Positions 12,387-22,427 of a DNA stretch of 64,000 nt are shown here, piece by piece; the first letter of the stretch is position 1; each line of letters begins with the position of its first letter. Location: positions 22,630,001 to 22,694,000 of the forward strand of contig OZ316897.1 of assembly GCA_973895155.1 (NCBI GenBank), written 5' to 3'. Made by a program: the position numbers and the translations under genes. The notes under the pieces are model-generated. The model made no database searches. It saw only the letters and a list, made by a program, of their open reading frames with translations, and had not been told where the DNA came from. This DNA is from Marsupella aquatica. Its lineage: Eukaryota > Marchantiophyta.

Positions 12387-12890
12387 AACTTTGGCTGTCA
12401 ATTCGAATGTCCGTTTATCGGAGAGGCCTCCATCCACCCACCTTCAGGATCAATTCTGCCATTCTCTAAGAGTAGAGTATGACGGAATTTAACCTTCTCA
12501 CCTTAAACAGTTCCAAAAGAATACAGTGGTTTCAATGAACTTTGGCTGTCAGTTCAAATGTCCCTTTATCGGAGACACCTCCATCCACCCACCTTCGACA
12601 TCAATTCTGCCATTCTCTGAGAGTAGAGTACGACCGAATCAATTTTCCGCCTTTGTTAATTGTTATGGCCTTGCTCTGACCGAATTCCTCCTGGAGTCCT
12701 CGCTCACGTACTCCCTAAGAAGAAAGCCAGTGGTCTAGGCTCTGTCAAGCTTGTCTCTCGTGTACTGAATTTAACCTTTCTACCTAGAACGATTCCTGAC
12801 GAGTGACGACGCCCCTTAAGTAAATTGTGACTGTCAGATCGAATGTCCCTTTATTGGACACCCCTCCATCCACCGACCTTCAAGTTTCAA
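12387..12890. repeat. Triplicated diverged segment
   Basis: Three related stretches start near 12387, 12538 and 12822. They share a GGCTGTCA-TTCGAATGTCC-like head, a TTTATCGGA block and CCTCCATCCACCCACCTTC. The first two also share a block ending ATTCTGCCATTCTCT. Both longer copies are open in the plus frame for about 35 codons, but the peptide resembles nothing known, so they are treated as a repeat. Confidence 0.7.
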
Positions 12891-13049
12891 CCACATTAAC
12901 ACAAATTCATGTGCGTGTAAATAATTTTAGTACAAAATTAGTGTGAGTAAGTAATCTCGAAAATGGGTGCTCTAGTCACATTAATTATGGTGAACAGTGG
13001 ACTAGGTTTGTCATGGTATGAAGTGACATAGTATAGTTACATTATCCCC

Positions 13050-13440
13050 AAAAGATGTTGAGGCGAGGAAAAAATGTTATGCTGAAAAAAGATGTCAATG
13101 ACAAAAAAAGAAATTGAGATGAAAAAAAGATGTTGAGGTGAGGAAAGGGTGTTGAGATGAAAAAATATGTCGATGGGAGAAAAAGAAGTCGAGGTGAAGA
13201 AAAGTTGTTGGGGAGAGAAATGATGACGAAGTGAGAAAAAGATGTTAAAATGAGGGAAATATGTTGAGGAAAGAAGTGTTGAACATGAGGGAAAGATGTC
13301 GCAAGATGTCGCAGTGAGATAAAGATGTCAAGGGGAGAAAATATGTCAAGTGAGGAAAAAATGTCATCGTGAGGTAAAGATGTGAATGTGAGAAAAATGA
13401 CGAAATGAGAAAAAGATGTTGAAAAGCAATACATATGTAA
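13050..13440. repeat. Purine-rich degenerate minisatellite
   Basis: About 390 bp of imperfect units of roughly 20-28 bp, built on GAGAAAAAGATGTTGAGGTG. The plus strand is almost free of pyrimidines apart from the TGT/TGTC core. The open minus frames across it are low-complexity by-products. Confidence 0.85.
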
Positions 13441-14756
13441 AGATTACAAAAATATCTGCAAGTGAAAAAAGATGCTAAGGAGACATATAAAAGAGCTTTG
13501 CCATGTAATTGTTGGTATTGGTGCAATTCTGGCCATACAATTGTTGTGGTTGTGTTCTGTAACTCGTGTTGGACATAAAAATTGGAGAAGCGAGATAGCG
13601 ACCACCGCATCATAGAATCTAACTGAGTGACAGGAAAAAATGTGTTTTTTAATTAAAGTTTTCAATGTGTAGAGAAATAAGCATTTTTTGTGCTTTATTT
13701 ACATTCCATTTAAAAATAATAAAAATTGTATCCCCATTTTTCTAAATTTAGAGTTAAGTTATTATCTTGGGTAGGTGCAGGCACGCTAAATTGGAGTTAG
13801 GGTAGACATTTATTTGAAATGGTGTGTATGGACAGATCTGATAGTGTAAAAAAACAATATTTTGATAAAGATCTAAGATTGATTCCCATTTTTTTATAAG
13901 TTTGGAAAAGAACTATTTCATCTTCTTGCTAGAATAGGGTATTATATGGGAGACACTCCTTTCACCCTATCATTACATCAAAGATACATTAAAAGGGAAA
14001 ATCAAATTTTAGTTTTTTGAGAAAGAACAAAAAAACAAAACTGCAAAATTCACTTCCCACTAATAAATATATTGTTCAAAATTATATAAACCCGTTTAGC
14101 TGGAGAGTATTTCTAATTATACATCTATTTCCTTCCAATAACACAAATTACTTTCGCATCTAATGATTGCATAGACTATTATATATTCATATGTGACCCA
14201 AAATTATGCTGTGGTATTTGCTAGGTGTTCACTCACAATTATTATCACCTAGTTATATACCACGGTACCTTATCGTCTTGTTTGCTTTGGTTACACTCAT
14301 TTGTAACTGGTCAAAGGTGGGAATAAAGGATAACATAAATCCAATGGTGAGCCAATGTTCCCACCAAATCTCATTTTGTAAAGAGACGATTGACGACTTT
14401 TGGCGGGATCCAGTATTATATATGTAGATTGTCACATTAAATTGATGTGCAATAAATTAAACTAAATAATCAGGTTTATTATGGTATACAGTTACACAAC
14501 ATAGATATATTGTCAGTCACATTCTGATGTCAATTAACTTGAAATTTTCTTTTAAGGTCAGGAGCAAGTAGCCACTCTGACTATTTCACATTTGCTTGCC
14601 TAAGAAGAGATGGCTACCTGATGGACTTGTGGCCGAGGAGGGGAAAGTTTGAAAATTAAATTATATGTTTAGTGGACCCCCAAACCAAATGCCTTCACAA
14701 CCAGTTACCCCATGAGTTTTTGGGTGTGTTAAGTGATGTTAGCTCTATCAATGGTC
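13441..14756. other. AT-rich spacer left of the copia element
   Basis: No gene or repeat recognised. Base composition is markedly AT-rich between about 13620 and 14560. It ends at the target-site duplication TGGAT (14757-14761). Confidence 0.4.
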
Positions 14757-14761
14757 TGGAT

Positions 14762-15110
14762 TGTTGAGCATAGATGACATTCGTAACGGCAAGCCCATGA
14801 ACCATCCAACGCACAAGAGTCGACACAGAGAGATACGTGGTTCATCTCCACATGAGGCTACGTCCACGGGAACACACAAAAGCTTTACTGCACTCTAGGC
14901 CGAACGGCCATACCAAACATCCACAAACACTTGTAAGCTCTCCCTATCTCTCAACTAGCTCCGTAACAATGAGCCTAAGTCCCACCAGGGGATGGCATTA
15001 GCCCTGGCTATATGCACAACAGCACTACCGCTAACATTAGCTAAGTCCTAACCTGAGTTAGACTAACTGTGGTTAGCTCATGAGTCACAAGACTAGAGCA
15101 ATATCTAACA
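14762..15110 (-). repeat. 3' LTR of the copia element (349 bp)
   Basis: Begins TGTTGAGCATAGATGAC and ends ATATCTAACA on the plus strand. It aligns end to end with 21718-22062, with about 20 substitutions and small indels. It is the 3' LTR because the element reads on the minus strand. Confidence 0.92.
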
Positions 15111-15120
15111 AACTCCCCAG
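15111..15120 (-). other. Polypurine tract of the copia element
   Basis: On the minus strand CTGGGGAGTT lies directly before the 3' LTR, the expected place of the plus-strand primer for LTR retroelements. Assigned by position and purine content. Confidence 0.7.
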
Positions 15121-15335
15121 GCTTGACTCTTGTCTTGGGGACTAGACTAAATGCTACCATATGAAATTTTCAACGGGAAGTTCTAGACAATCACCAAACC
15201 AGGTCTCCCCCTAAAAACCACAAGGGTTAACTAAGGGTTAATTAGAACTAAGCCGTAGCCAAACAGGAATGAGTAATCCATATAAAAATAGTCACACATT
15301 GCTAAATAACTCTACTTGCACTACAACTGCAAAAC

Positions 15336-15557
15336 CTACAAAGTAGCACGGTGTCTTGAGAAACTCTCCAAATGAATCACTTTGATAAAAGCATCAGCGG
15401 GATTGAGCTTTCCATCAATCTTGACTAGCTCAAAAGTTTTATCAGACACTGCTTGCCTGATAAAATGGTACCTGATATCAATGTGCTTCACCCTGCTATC
15501 CATCACCTGGTTAGCAGCCAAGTGAATAGCACTCTGACTATCACAGTTTAGAGTCAT
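15336..15557 (-). pseudogene. Copia RNase H C-terminal remnant
   Basis: The minus frame contains LNCDSQSAIHLAANQ, RVKHIDIRYHFIRQAV and LNPADAF. These match the end of copia RNase H (CDSQSAI, KHIDIR-HF-R, N-ADA/TK). The frame begins in the middle of the domain: the preceding sequence comes from the integrase C-terminal tail, not from reverse transcriptase. It is therefore a deletion remnant. Confidence 0.85.
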
Positions 15558-15590
15558 TTTGCCATGCTCTATACTTATGAGCCAATGAGC

Positions 15591-17083
15591 TTATGAGTCT
15601 GCCCATTGACCATACCTGGTAGGAGCTCTAGTAGAACGACTGGAAGTTCTTCTAGTAGATGACTCAGGCTGATCTATTGCTGCTGCTAGCTGAATTTGAG
15701 GTACCCCAGCAACAATCTGCTCCTCTTGTTCCATCACAGGAACCAGCTCCAAGCCTAGAGCTTCTTCATCTCTCTTGTCATGAACTGCATCATGACTAAT
15801 CTCCCCCTCAACCCGGTCCAAAATGGGAGATTTCCCCTTGTCAGTATGGGAGTCCTGAGAACTCTCCCCCTCCTTTGATGATCTGGATTCATTAAAGAAC
15901 ACATCTCTACTGACAATTAATTTATAGGTTACTGGATCTTATAACCTATAACCCTTCACACCTTTCTGATAGCCAAGGAAAATGCACTTCTTCTACTTGG
16001 ACTCCAGCTTGGATCGAAGTTGGGAAGGTGTAAGTACATAAGCATCACATCCAAAAATCCTCAGATGTGAGTAATCTGTTGGACGCCCGTACCTCATTTC
16101 AAATGGCGTCTTGAATCCAATAGAACTGGATGGAGAAAAATTTACCAAATAAGCTGCAGTGTTTATAGCTTCAGCCCAAAACTCATGTGGTAAGCATGAT
16201 TGACTCAACATACTCCTCGAGCGGTCCAATAGTGTTCGGTTGAGTCTCTCAAAAACACCATTCTGCTGAGGAGTATAACTTGTTGTGAGATGGCGGGTGA
16301 TCCCTTGCTCCTTACAATACGTCTCAAATTCCCCGGAACTGTATTTATCGTCGTTATCCGATCGAAGATATCTCACCTTATTACCAGTCTAATTCTCTAC
16401 TTGGGCTTTCCACTCCTTAAAAGTGGCAAAAATATCAGACTTATTGTGTAGAAAGTATATCCATACATACCTTGAGTAATTGTCTATGAACGTGACATAG
16501 TATAACCGTCCAGAATGTGAGGGAGTAGGGGCTGGACCCCACACATCACTATGTACATACTCAAGTACCTCCTTGCTGGTGTGAGTTCCAACTCCGAAGG
16601 GTTTCTTGTGCTGCTTCCCAAGCACATAGTGCTAACAAAATTCCAACTTACAAGATTGCAAATTAGAAAGTAATCCTTTCTTTTGAAGAATAACCAAACC
16701 CTTTTCACTCATGTGGCCCAAATAGAAGTGCCACAGCCGAGCCGTCTCCTCATGAGACAAGGTTACATTGGCTTCATCACAGACTACACTGCCCTCCAAA
16801 ACGTATAGATTATTATGTCTCTTTCCCTTCAATACAACTTTAGTACCAGTTGAAACCTGAAAGATACCATTAGCGTAACTCCACTGATGGCCATTCGCTT
16901 CTAAAACACCAGTGAAATGAGATTTTTCATCATGTTGGGAAAATGTCTCACATTCCTCAACGTTCTCACAGCACCATCAAACATCTGAAGTCTAACAGAT
17001 CCAAGTCTAACCACTTGACATGGAATTCCATTTCCCATCAACACTGACCCGTCGGAAACCATGTAAGAACTAGTCGCGGAACT
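15591..17083 (-). pseudogene. Copia pol remnant: protease end, GAG pre-integrase, integrase
   Basis: Read from high to low coordinates. The protease tail SDGSVLMGNGIPCQVV (about 17056-17010) leads into a conserved FDGAVRTLRNVRH stretch. The pre-integrase zinc segment LWHFYLGHMSEKGLV lies at about 16770-16720. The integrase catalytic core follows, with the first Asp in YVHSDVWGP (about 16560), the second in LRSDNDDKYSSGEF (about 16360) and the Glu in QQNGVFERLNRTLL (about 16260). The chain then runs into the variable C-terminal tail (15902-15591, charged and Ser-rich), which ends at RYGQWADS. Stops interrupt it near 16630, 16388 and 15993, so no intact polyprotein exists. The catalytic DDE residues are all still visible. 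Confidence 0.9.
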
Positions 17084-18554
17084 TGACTACCTTAACACTT
17101 AGCTCCGGCGTCGCTGACTCCGACGCCGAGCTCCCTTATGGTCCAGGCCCGGATAGGCCATCCAGGGAGGACTTAGTATGGGGAGACTTGTGGGCAACGA
17201 GACATGGCACTGGCGAGGCAAGGGGCCAAGCTGGGGACACACACTAAGGACTTGGACTAGCCTATGGCTGGTCGGGTCAAAGAGAAATGGGTCGGGCTCA
17301 AGGATGGCCGTCCGGACCGTCAGATGGACTTTGAGTTCTGAGGGCTTGGGAGTGAGCTCCTCTGGGGCCCAACGCCGATGGAGTTGACGTCATTGGCAAC
17401 GGACGCTTGGGGCGCAAGTTGTGGCCCGATCTGGGTTGGGCTGGTCGGGGGCCCCGAGCGACGATCAGACCTGAGGGCCTAGGCATGAGCACTGGGTCGG
17501 CCCGGTCACAACGGGCTAAGGCACTCCGCTTGCGTGTGCCTATCAAGAAAGTTATGGGCGTTGCCAATTGGTGGCGCGCCCATTATGCGCGATGGGATCC
17601 GGGTTGGGGGCCAAATGCTTAGAGACCAAAGCTGGTCCGGGGGTGGCAGGTCTCCATAAGCATATATGAGGGGAGTGGTGTCTCCCTGGGGGCTAAGGCT
17701 GAAGTCGTGAGCCGCGGCGGTCGCGACACTAAGGGAAACCGCCAAACGAAAATGACGATATCTTCCCAATAGGAAGTCCGTTGGAGGACTTCTTGGGTGC
17801 GTTGGAAAGCTCTTGAGGATGGCTACGTCCTTCTGAGCTCAGCTGGATCTGGGGGTGTTGTGGGTTCTTGTGGTTTGCGGGTGTTCGCTCGCCCACTTGC
17901 CAAATCCTGCCAAACAGCAGCCAAGCTGCGTTCAGTCTCCCAAGGGAGCTTGCATTGGGGAGGCAAGGCCAAGTAGGTGTGGAGGTTGAGTCCCAAGGGT
18001 GCTCGGCCCCTAGACCACCAATGGGGCAAACCAGGAGCGGGTGCTAGAGTCAGGGCCGTTATGATCCCCGCATGTTGGGACAAGCTTAGGACAAGCTTTG
18101 GGACAAGCTACGCTACTTGGGCCATGAGCATTCCTGGGGTCAGGGCGGTCAATTGGTGATGGATAGGTACGAGGGGGAACCCGGGCTGCGCCCAAGGAAG
18201 GAGCTATTATGGACAAACAGTGGGCGTGGGTTTTGGTTCCGGCTTATGGCGTTGGGAGGACCTATCGCTGACCTATTTACCGACGTCTGTTGAGCTTGAG
18301 TTAGGATGCTAGACTTGGTGAGTTCTAGATCTTGAGGGGTTACTTACCGAGGTGTTGGGTTGCTTGTGCAGACAGTGAGGATTGTTGAGTAGCGGTCGTG
18401 TAGGTGAGCAAGTGCGGCTTCGTATGGGAGGGGCCGCTGGTGGTGCAAGAGGCACTTGGGTGCTTGCTCGAGGTATTTTGTGGAGGCGTTCGGACACCAA
18501 GGGCACTTAGGCGTGAGTGCTGGGATTGGTGAGGGCGTTGGGTGGCAAGGTCCA
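17084..18554. mobile_element. GC-rich 1.47-kb insertion in copia protease, possible solo LTR
   Basis: The copia protease is split: the active-site part (ILDSACTFHICSRRDFFSL) lies right of 18555 and the continuation (SDGSVLMGN) lies left of 17083. The DNA between is strongly GC-rich and unrelated to copia. It begins TGACTACCTT and ends GGTCCA. It is flanked by GAACT (17079-17083) and CAACT (18555-18559), an imperfect 5-bp target duplication. TG...CA ends, 5-bp flanks and lack of coding capacity fit a solo LTR. An alternative pair of flanks (AACTA at 17068-17072 and 18556-18560) shifts the borders by about 10 bp. The several short ORFs inside have no known domain. Confidence 0.55.
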
Positions 18555-19721
18555 CAACTAAACTGAAAAAATCTCTCCTAGAGCAAATGTGAAAAGTACA
18601 TGCACTATCTAGAATTCAGTCCTCACTACCTAGATTTGACACTACGTTGAGAGCATAACCTTGGCATCATAATATGTCATCATCATCAAGTAAATCTACC
18701 TCATGCAAACTCGATGCCGTGTTAGCAAATGCAGTAGGGACCTTTACTCGACAATCCCTTTTCATGTGGCCAGGCTTGCCACAATTCCAACATGCAAGAG
18801 GCTTCCTCTCTTGCAATTTCCCTCTGGATTTAGATCTCCCCCGTGATGTAGATCTAAACCTATTTTGCCCATTTGAGCGTTGCGTTGCTCTCCCTCGGTT
18901 CACGTTTAGTGCAGTGCCAGAAGAAGATGCTGTCTGTGATTGACCCAGCTTCTTTTGAGCATCATCAGACAGTAAAGAGCTCACCACCTCATTATACGAA
19001 ATGGACTTCAGATCTCTGTACAAGAGCACCTATTTCAAGCCTGATATGACAGCGGTAAGGAGCTTAGCAGAAGCAAGGCCTTATCTTCATCTTTGACTCC
19101 TTTACCCAGGTTTGACAGATCCACCGCTAGACTATCAAACTCATCCAGGTGATCCTGCATCTTGCTCCCTTCCTTGAGCCTGAGGTTCATCAAGAGAGAC
19201 TTCTTGTACAGCCGGTCTGACGCATCTTCCTGGTAGTACTTCTCTCTTAGAGCCTTGAACAGTGACGCGCAATCCGCATAATCATCCAGCTACTTGAAGA
19301 TGTGCGGTTTGAGGTATAGCATCACTGCATTGATAGCAATCACCTGCTCTTATCTCCACTGCTTCACAAAAATCTCCTCCTCTCCATCATACTGCTCTCG
19401 CAAAGAAAGCAGATGAGCTAAGCCCATGGCCCAAAGGACACCCTTCACTTGCTTCTCCCATAGCAAGTAGTCAGTATGACCATTGTACTTCTCCATCTCA
19501 AACTTTACTCCTCCAAATCTTTCCATCTCTCTCTTCTTCCCCACTACCAACAGCTCTGGTAGTAACAAAGCTTCCTCCACTGCACGCCGCACTAGTGATC
19601 GTACCGGTGATACTAGTTCCTCCTCAAACGGTAGCAGCTTCTCCTCAGATACTCTGTCTGATTGTCGCAATCGTGAAGCTCCACCAATGCCAATTCTTCC
19701 AGTATCCTCCGAGTCACTCAT
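18555..19721 (-). pseudogene. Copia gag and protease active-site remnant
   Basis: The minus frame starts at ATG 19719-19721 (MSDSEDTGRIGIGG) and carries a gag segment with FEMEKYNGHTDYLLWEKQVK, where the NY/HTDYLLW block matches the copia gag core. It stops at about 19350. Gag sequence resumes in the same general order (LRLKEGSKMQDHLDEFDSL, SLP-SY) through stops. It then gives a basic SRGRSKSRGK linker and the CCHC zinc knuckle CWNCGKPGHMKRDC near 18785-18745. Two stops later the protease active site LDSACTFHICSRRDFF is read just before the insertion boundary. Nucleocapsid and protease functions are recognisable, but the frame is broken in several places. Confidence 0.88.
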
Positions 19722-20217
19722 ATGAAATAATCATGGAAAAACGTCTTTTTTTGAAACTTCTCATAAAACTCAAAACTCAACACCGCCGCATAGCCCACAA
19801 AGCCAGGAGTCCAATACTGAATGCCAAAATCAAAATCAAAATTCGACGGAAAAGTTATTCAAATTTTGGTTGGGGTGGGTAAAACCTTGAGAAACTCCCC
19901 CGTTTTGACCACCTTGAAGAATAACCAAAATACCCAATACAACCCGTCGTTAGAATTGCGATATGATCGGTGCACCGCGTTGCTAACTCCAGTGGCAACA
20001 TCCTCGCCGAAAAAGAACCAAAAAAGTTATCGTTCGGCGGACGGAATCTTTGTCGGACAACAGAAAAACAGCTCTCTATTTTTTGGGAATATTCCCGCAT
20101 AGTCTGACAGGTCTCACAGGGGGGCGTTCCCCCTGTCCAAGCGGTTAAAACAAAGGGCGGCAGGTCCCGGCATTCAAGGAGAACAAAAGGAAGGAAAAAC
20201 GGTTAAAAATAGGCCCT
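19722..20217. other. Copia 5' leader, gag-proximal part
   Basis: Non-coding leader between the gag start and the inserted Harbinger-like element. No features beyond its position were recognised. Confidence 0.55.
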
Positions 20218-20220
20218 TAA

Positions 20221-20997
20221 AGGGGGTGTTTAAGACCCTTAAGCAAAAAATACAAGTATAAGAAAAAAGGCGCATCCGCGTAGCCTAGATGCAAGGTGGG
20301 CCAGGGAGTATACGCGTATCGGGCCGGGCGTTTACAAGGCGTATGGCCGGGCATACACCTAAGGCAGGGAGCTCGGGGGTTGACTATCACAAATCTTAGA
20401 AACCACGTGCGATCCAAAATAGGTATTTTTGATAGAAATTAACTAAATTTTTAAAAAGCGTATGAGGCAAAAGAAGGTATTATAAACTCATGTTTATGGA
20501 ATATTCTCTAATGTATACCTTTTATAAAGTAAAATAGGTTATTAATATTGAAAATAGAGAATATTCTTAGAATATTTTCTTTATAAAATAGACCTATTTA
20601 TATTAGGCTAGGATCGCACGTGGTACCCCAAAATATACACTTAGTTAACCCCCCGAGGCAGAGAGTAAACACGAGGAGGGCGAGGGCAGGGTGACCGGCG
20701 GCCGCAACCGCATCGCGCAAAGGAGGAAAACAAAGGGGTCGGCGCGGGGCCCGACTGAAAGAGCCGGAAGGGCGGGGGTGGGGTGAGGCATTCGGCAGCT
20801 CAGCTGGGCGCGGAGGGCAGGGACGGCCGGGGCATGGCAGGACTCGGCCGGGGTGCACGTCGGTCGGCGTTGCGTCAGGCGCCATGCGCCTGAAAAGATG
20901 GTCGCGGGTGGGGGAAAAGGTACGCGGGGTAACGGGGGGCCGGATACGAGGTGTATACACCTTGTATGAGCACTAAAAGGGGCCCAAATAACCCCCT
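20221..20997. mobile_element. PIF/Harbinger (Tourist)-like non-autonomous element
   Basis: Terminal inverted repeats start AGGGGGTGTTTAAGACCCTT at the left and, read from the right end inward, AGGGGGTTATTTGGGCCCCTT. The flanks are TAA at 20218-20220 and 20998-21000. A 3-bp TAA/TTA target site with GGGGGTGTTT-like ends is the hallmark of plant Tourist/Harbinger MITEs. The interior is GC-rich, encodes no transposase, and contains the 286-bp hAT-like MITE. Without that insert and its duplicated target the element is about 483 bp. Confidence 0.7.
20372..20657. mobile_element. hAT-like MITE, copy 1 (286 bp)
   Basis: The ends are CTCGGGGGTTGACTA and, inverted, CTCGGGGGGTTAACTA. It is flanked by GCAGGGAG (20364-20371) and GCAGAGAG (20658-20665), an 8-bp duplication with one mismatch. 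The AT-rich interior is nearly the same as the element at 62250-62534. The 8-bp target size points to the hAT superfamily. No coding capacity. Confidence 0.85.
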
Positions 20998-21000
20998 TAA

Positions 21001-21703
21001 TGGCAAAAAATGACCCTTAATGAACAAATGTCGATTACTCACCTAATCAGCTGTTGTTTCTCATGAGAAAAGTCAACGCCGCCGACGGGAAATGTTGCCA
21101 AATTGCATCGGCACAATCTGCAGCTCCAGCAAAGTAAAAAATTTCCGCCGTGTCGCCTTCACTCCGCGTCAAGTGTCAATCCCGGGCTCAAAACAACCAC
21201 TTTGCAGCGATCAAACCGTTGAGCCGTGGCACTTTGCGTTTCTTCCTCCGAGTCAAGCGTCACGATGAGTAATCCGGTTTAGGGGAAAACAAACACCATA
21301 GCTTGTCAAAAAACCAGAACTCAACTTTCACTCGTCACGACGCACTCACTCCACAAACGCCAGCAAACCAGGTACCAAAATGACCAGCTCGCTTCAACCT
21401 TCAACTTGAGCTATAACATGCGACGCCTCCCCCACCGCACAGCTCACACCGTTGAAAAAACAATCTCTGGTCTCTCCCCCAAAATACCGTCGAACACGAA
21501 TAAACCCTGAATGATACAACTTCAATTCCTCCGCACCACAGATACCGATCAGCAAGTTCTAACCACCGTTAGAACGCCCTCTCACTAACCTATCCGCTCA
21601 GCCACACACATTCGAGTTTCATGCGATGAAACTCCAAATGTACCATCGACAATGAACGCTGGAATAAACCTGTCACGAAAAAACCTCGTCACCTCCCAGG
21701 CAT
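21001..21703. other. Copia 5' leader, LTR-proximal part
   Basis: Resumption of the copia leader between the Harbinger-like insertion and the primer-binding site. No coding sequence. Confidence 0.55.
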
Positions 21704-21715
21704 GCTCTGATACCA
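21704..21715 (-). other. Primer-binding site (initiator Met tRNA)
   Basis: The minus strand reads TGGTATCAGAGC two bases inside the 5' LTR. This is the standard plant copia primer site, complementary to the 3' end of initiator methionine tRNA. Confidence 0.92.
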
Positions 21716-21717
21716 CT

Positions 21718-22062
21718 TGTTGAGCATAGACGACATTCGTAACGGCAAGCCCATGAACCATTCAATGCACAAGAGTCGACACAGAGAGATACGTGGTTCA
21801 CCTCCACATGTTGCTATGTTCACGGGAACACACAAGAGCTTTACTGCACTCTAGGCCGAACGGCCATATCAAACATCCACAGCACAAGCTCTCCCTATCT
21901 CTCAACTAGCTCCGTAACAATGAGCCTAAGTTCCACCCAGGGTCTGGCATCAGCCCTGGCTATATGCACAACAGCACTACCGCTAACATTAGCTAAGTCT
22001 TAACTCAAGTTAGATTAATTGTGGTTAGCTCATGAGTCACAAGACTAGAGCAATATCTAACA
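21718..22062 (-). repeat. 5' LTR of the copia element (345 bp)
   Basis: Partner of 14762-15110, with TG...CA ends, followed by the TGGAT duplication at 22063-22067. It is the 5' LTR in element sense because the primer-binding site abuts it. Confidence 0.92.
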
Positions 22063-22427
22063 TGGATCACTTATGAGATCCATTAACCAGCACTTTTCCT
22101 ATTTGAGGTCCATCAAGCATATATTTCCAAGGTTGAACAATAGCTTTATGGGGGACAAGCGAGTAAATATAGGGGTGTAAGAAGCAGCTGAACTAACCCA
22201 TAAACTCACTGTTAGCAAATGGGCAGTACATGGGAATCGAACCCCTCCATGAGTCCAGACACTCATACTGCCAAGCATCTGGTACACAGCCAGGTACTTA
22301 GGTATATACGTCAGGAGGAGGTGGCCATTGATTAGGTACATTACTATGGGAGGACAGTATATCGTGCAGATAGATAGGGCCACGACCTTGATGTAGACGA
22401 AATATCGAGGAGATTGTTTTCCGGAAG

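Larger units (their letters stand above)
14762..22062 (-). mobile_element. Ty1-copia LTR retrotransposon, non-autonomous, nested insertions
   Basis: A 7.3-kb element in minus orientation with LTRs at both ends (TG...CA) and a perfect 5-bp target duplication TGGAT at 14757-14761 and 22063-22067. Internal order in its own sense is 5' LTR, initiator-Met tRNA primer site, long leader, gag with CCHC knuckle, protease, integrase, a remnant of RNase H, polypurine tract, 3' LTR. Integrase before RNase H identifies it as copia rather than gypsy. The whole reverse transcriptase and part of RNase H are missing, and gag and pol carry stops and shifts, so it could only move by using proteins from elsewhere. 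It hosts a 1.47-kb GC-rich insertion and a Harbinger-like element containing a hAT-like MITE. The LTRs differ at roughly 6-7% of sites by eye, so the insertion is not recent. Confidence 0.93.

Noticed and set aside
13042-13434. Phe/Ser/His-rich minus ORF
   Set aside because: It is the complement of the purine-rich minisatellite and low complexity.
17178-18216. Several GC-rich ORFs inside the copia-hosted insertion
   Set aside because: Overlapping frames on both strands without domain matches, as expected from high GC content.
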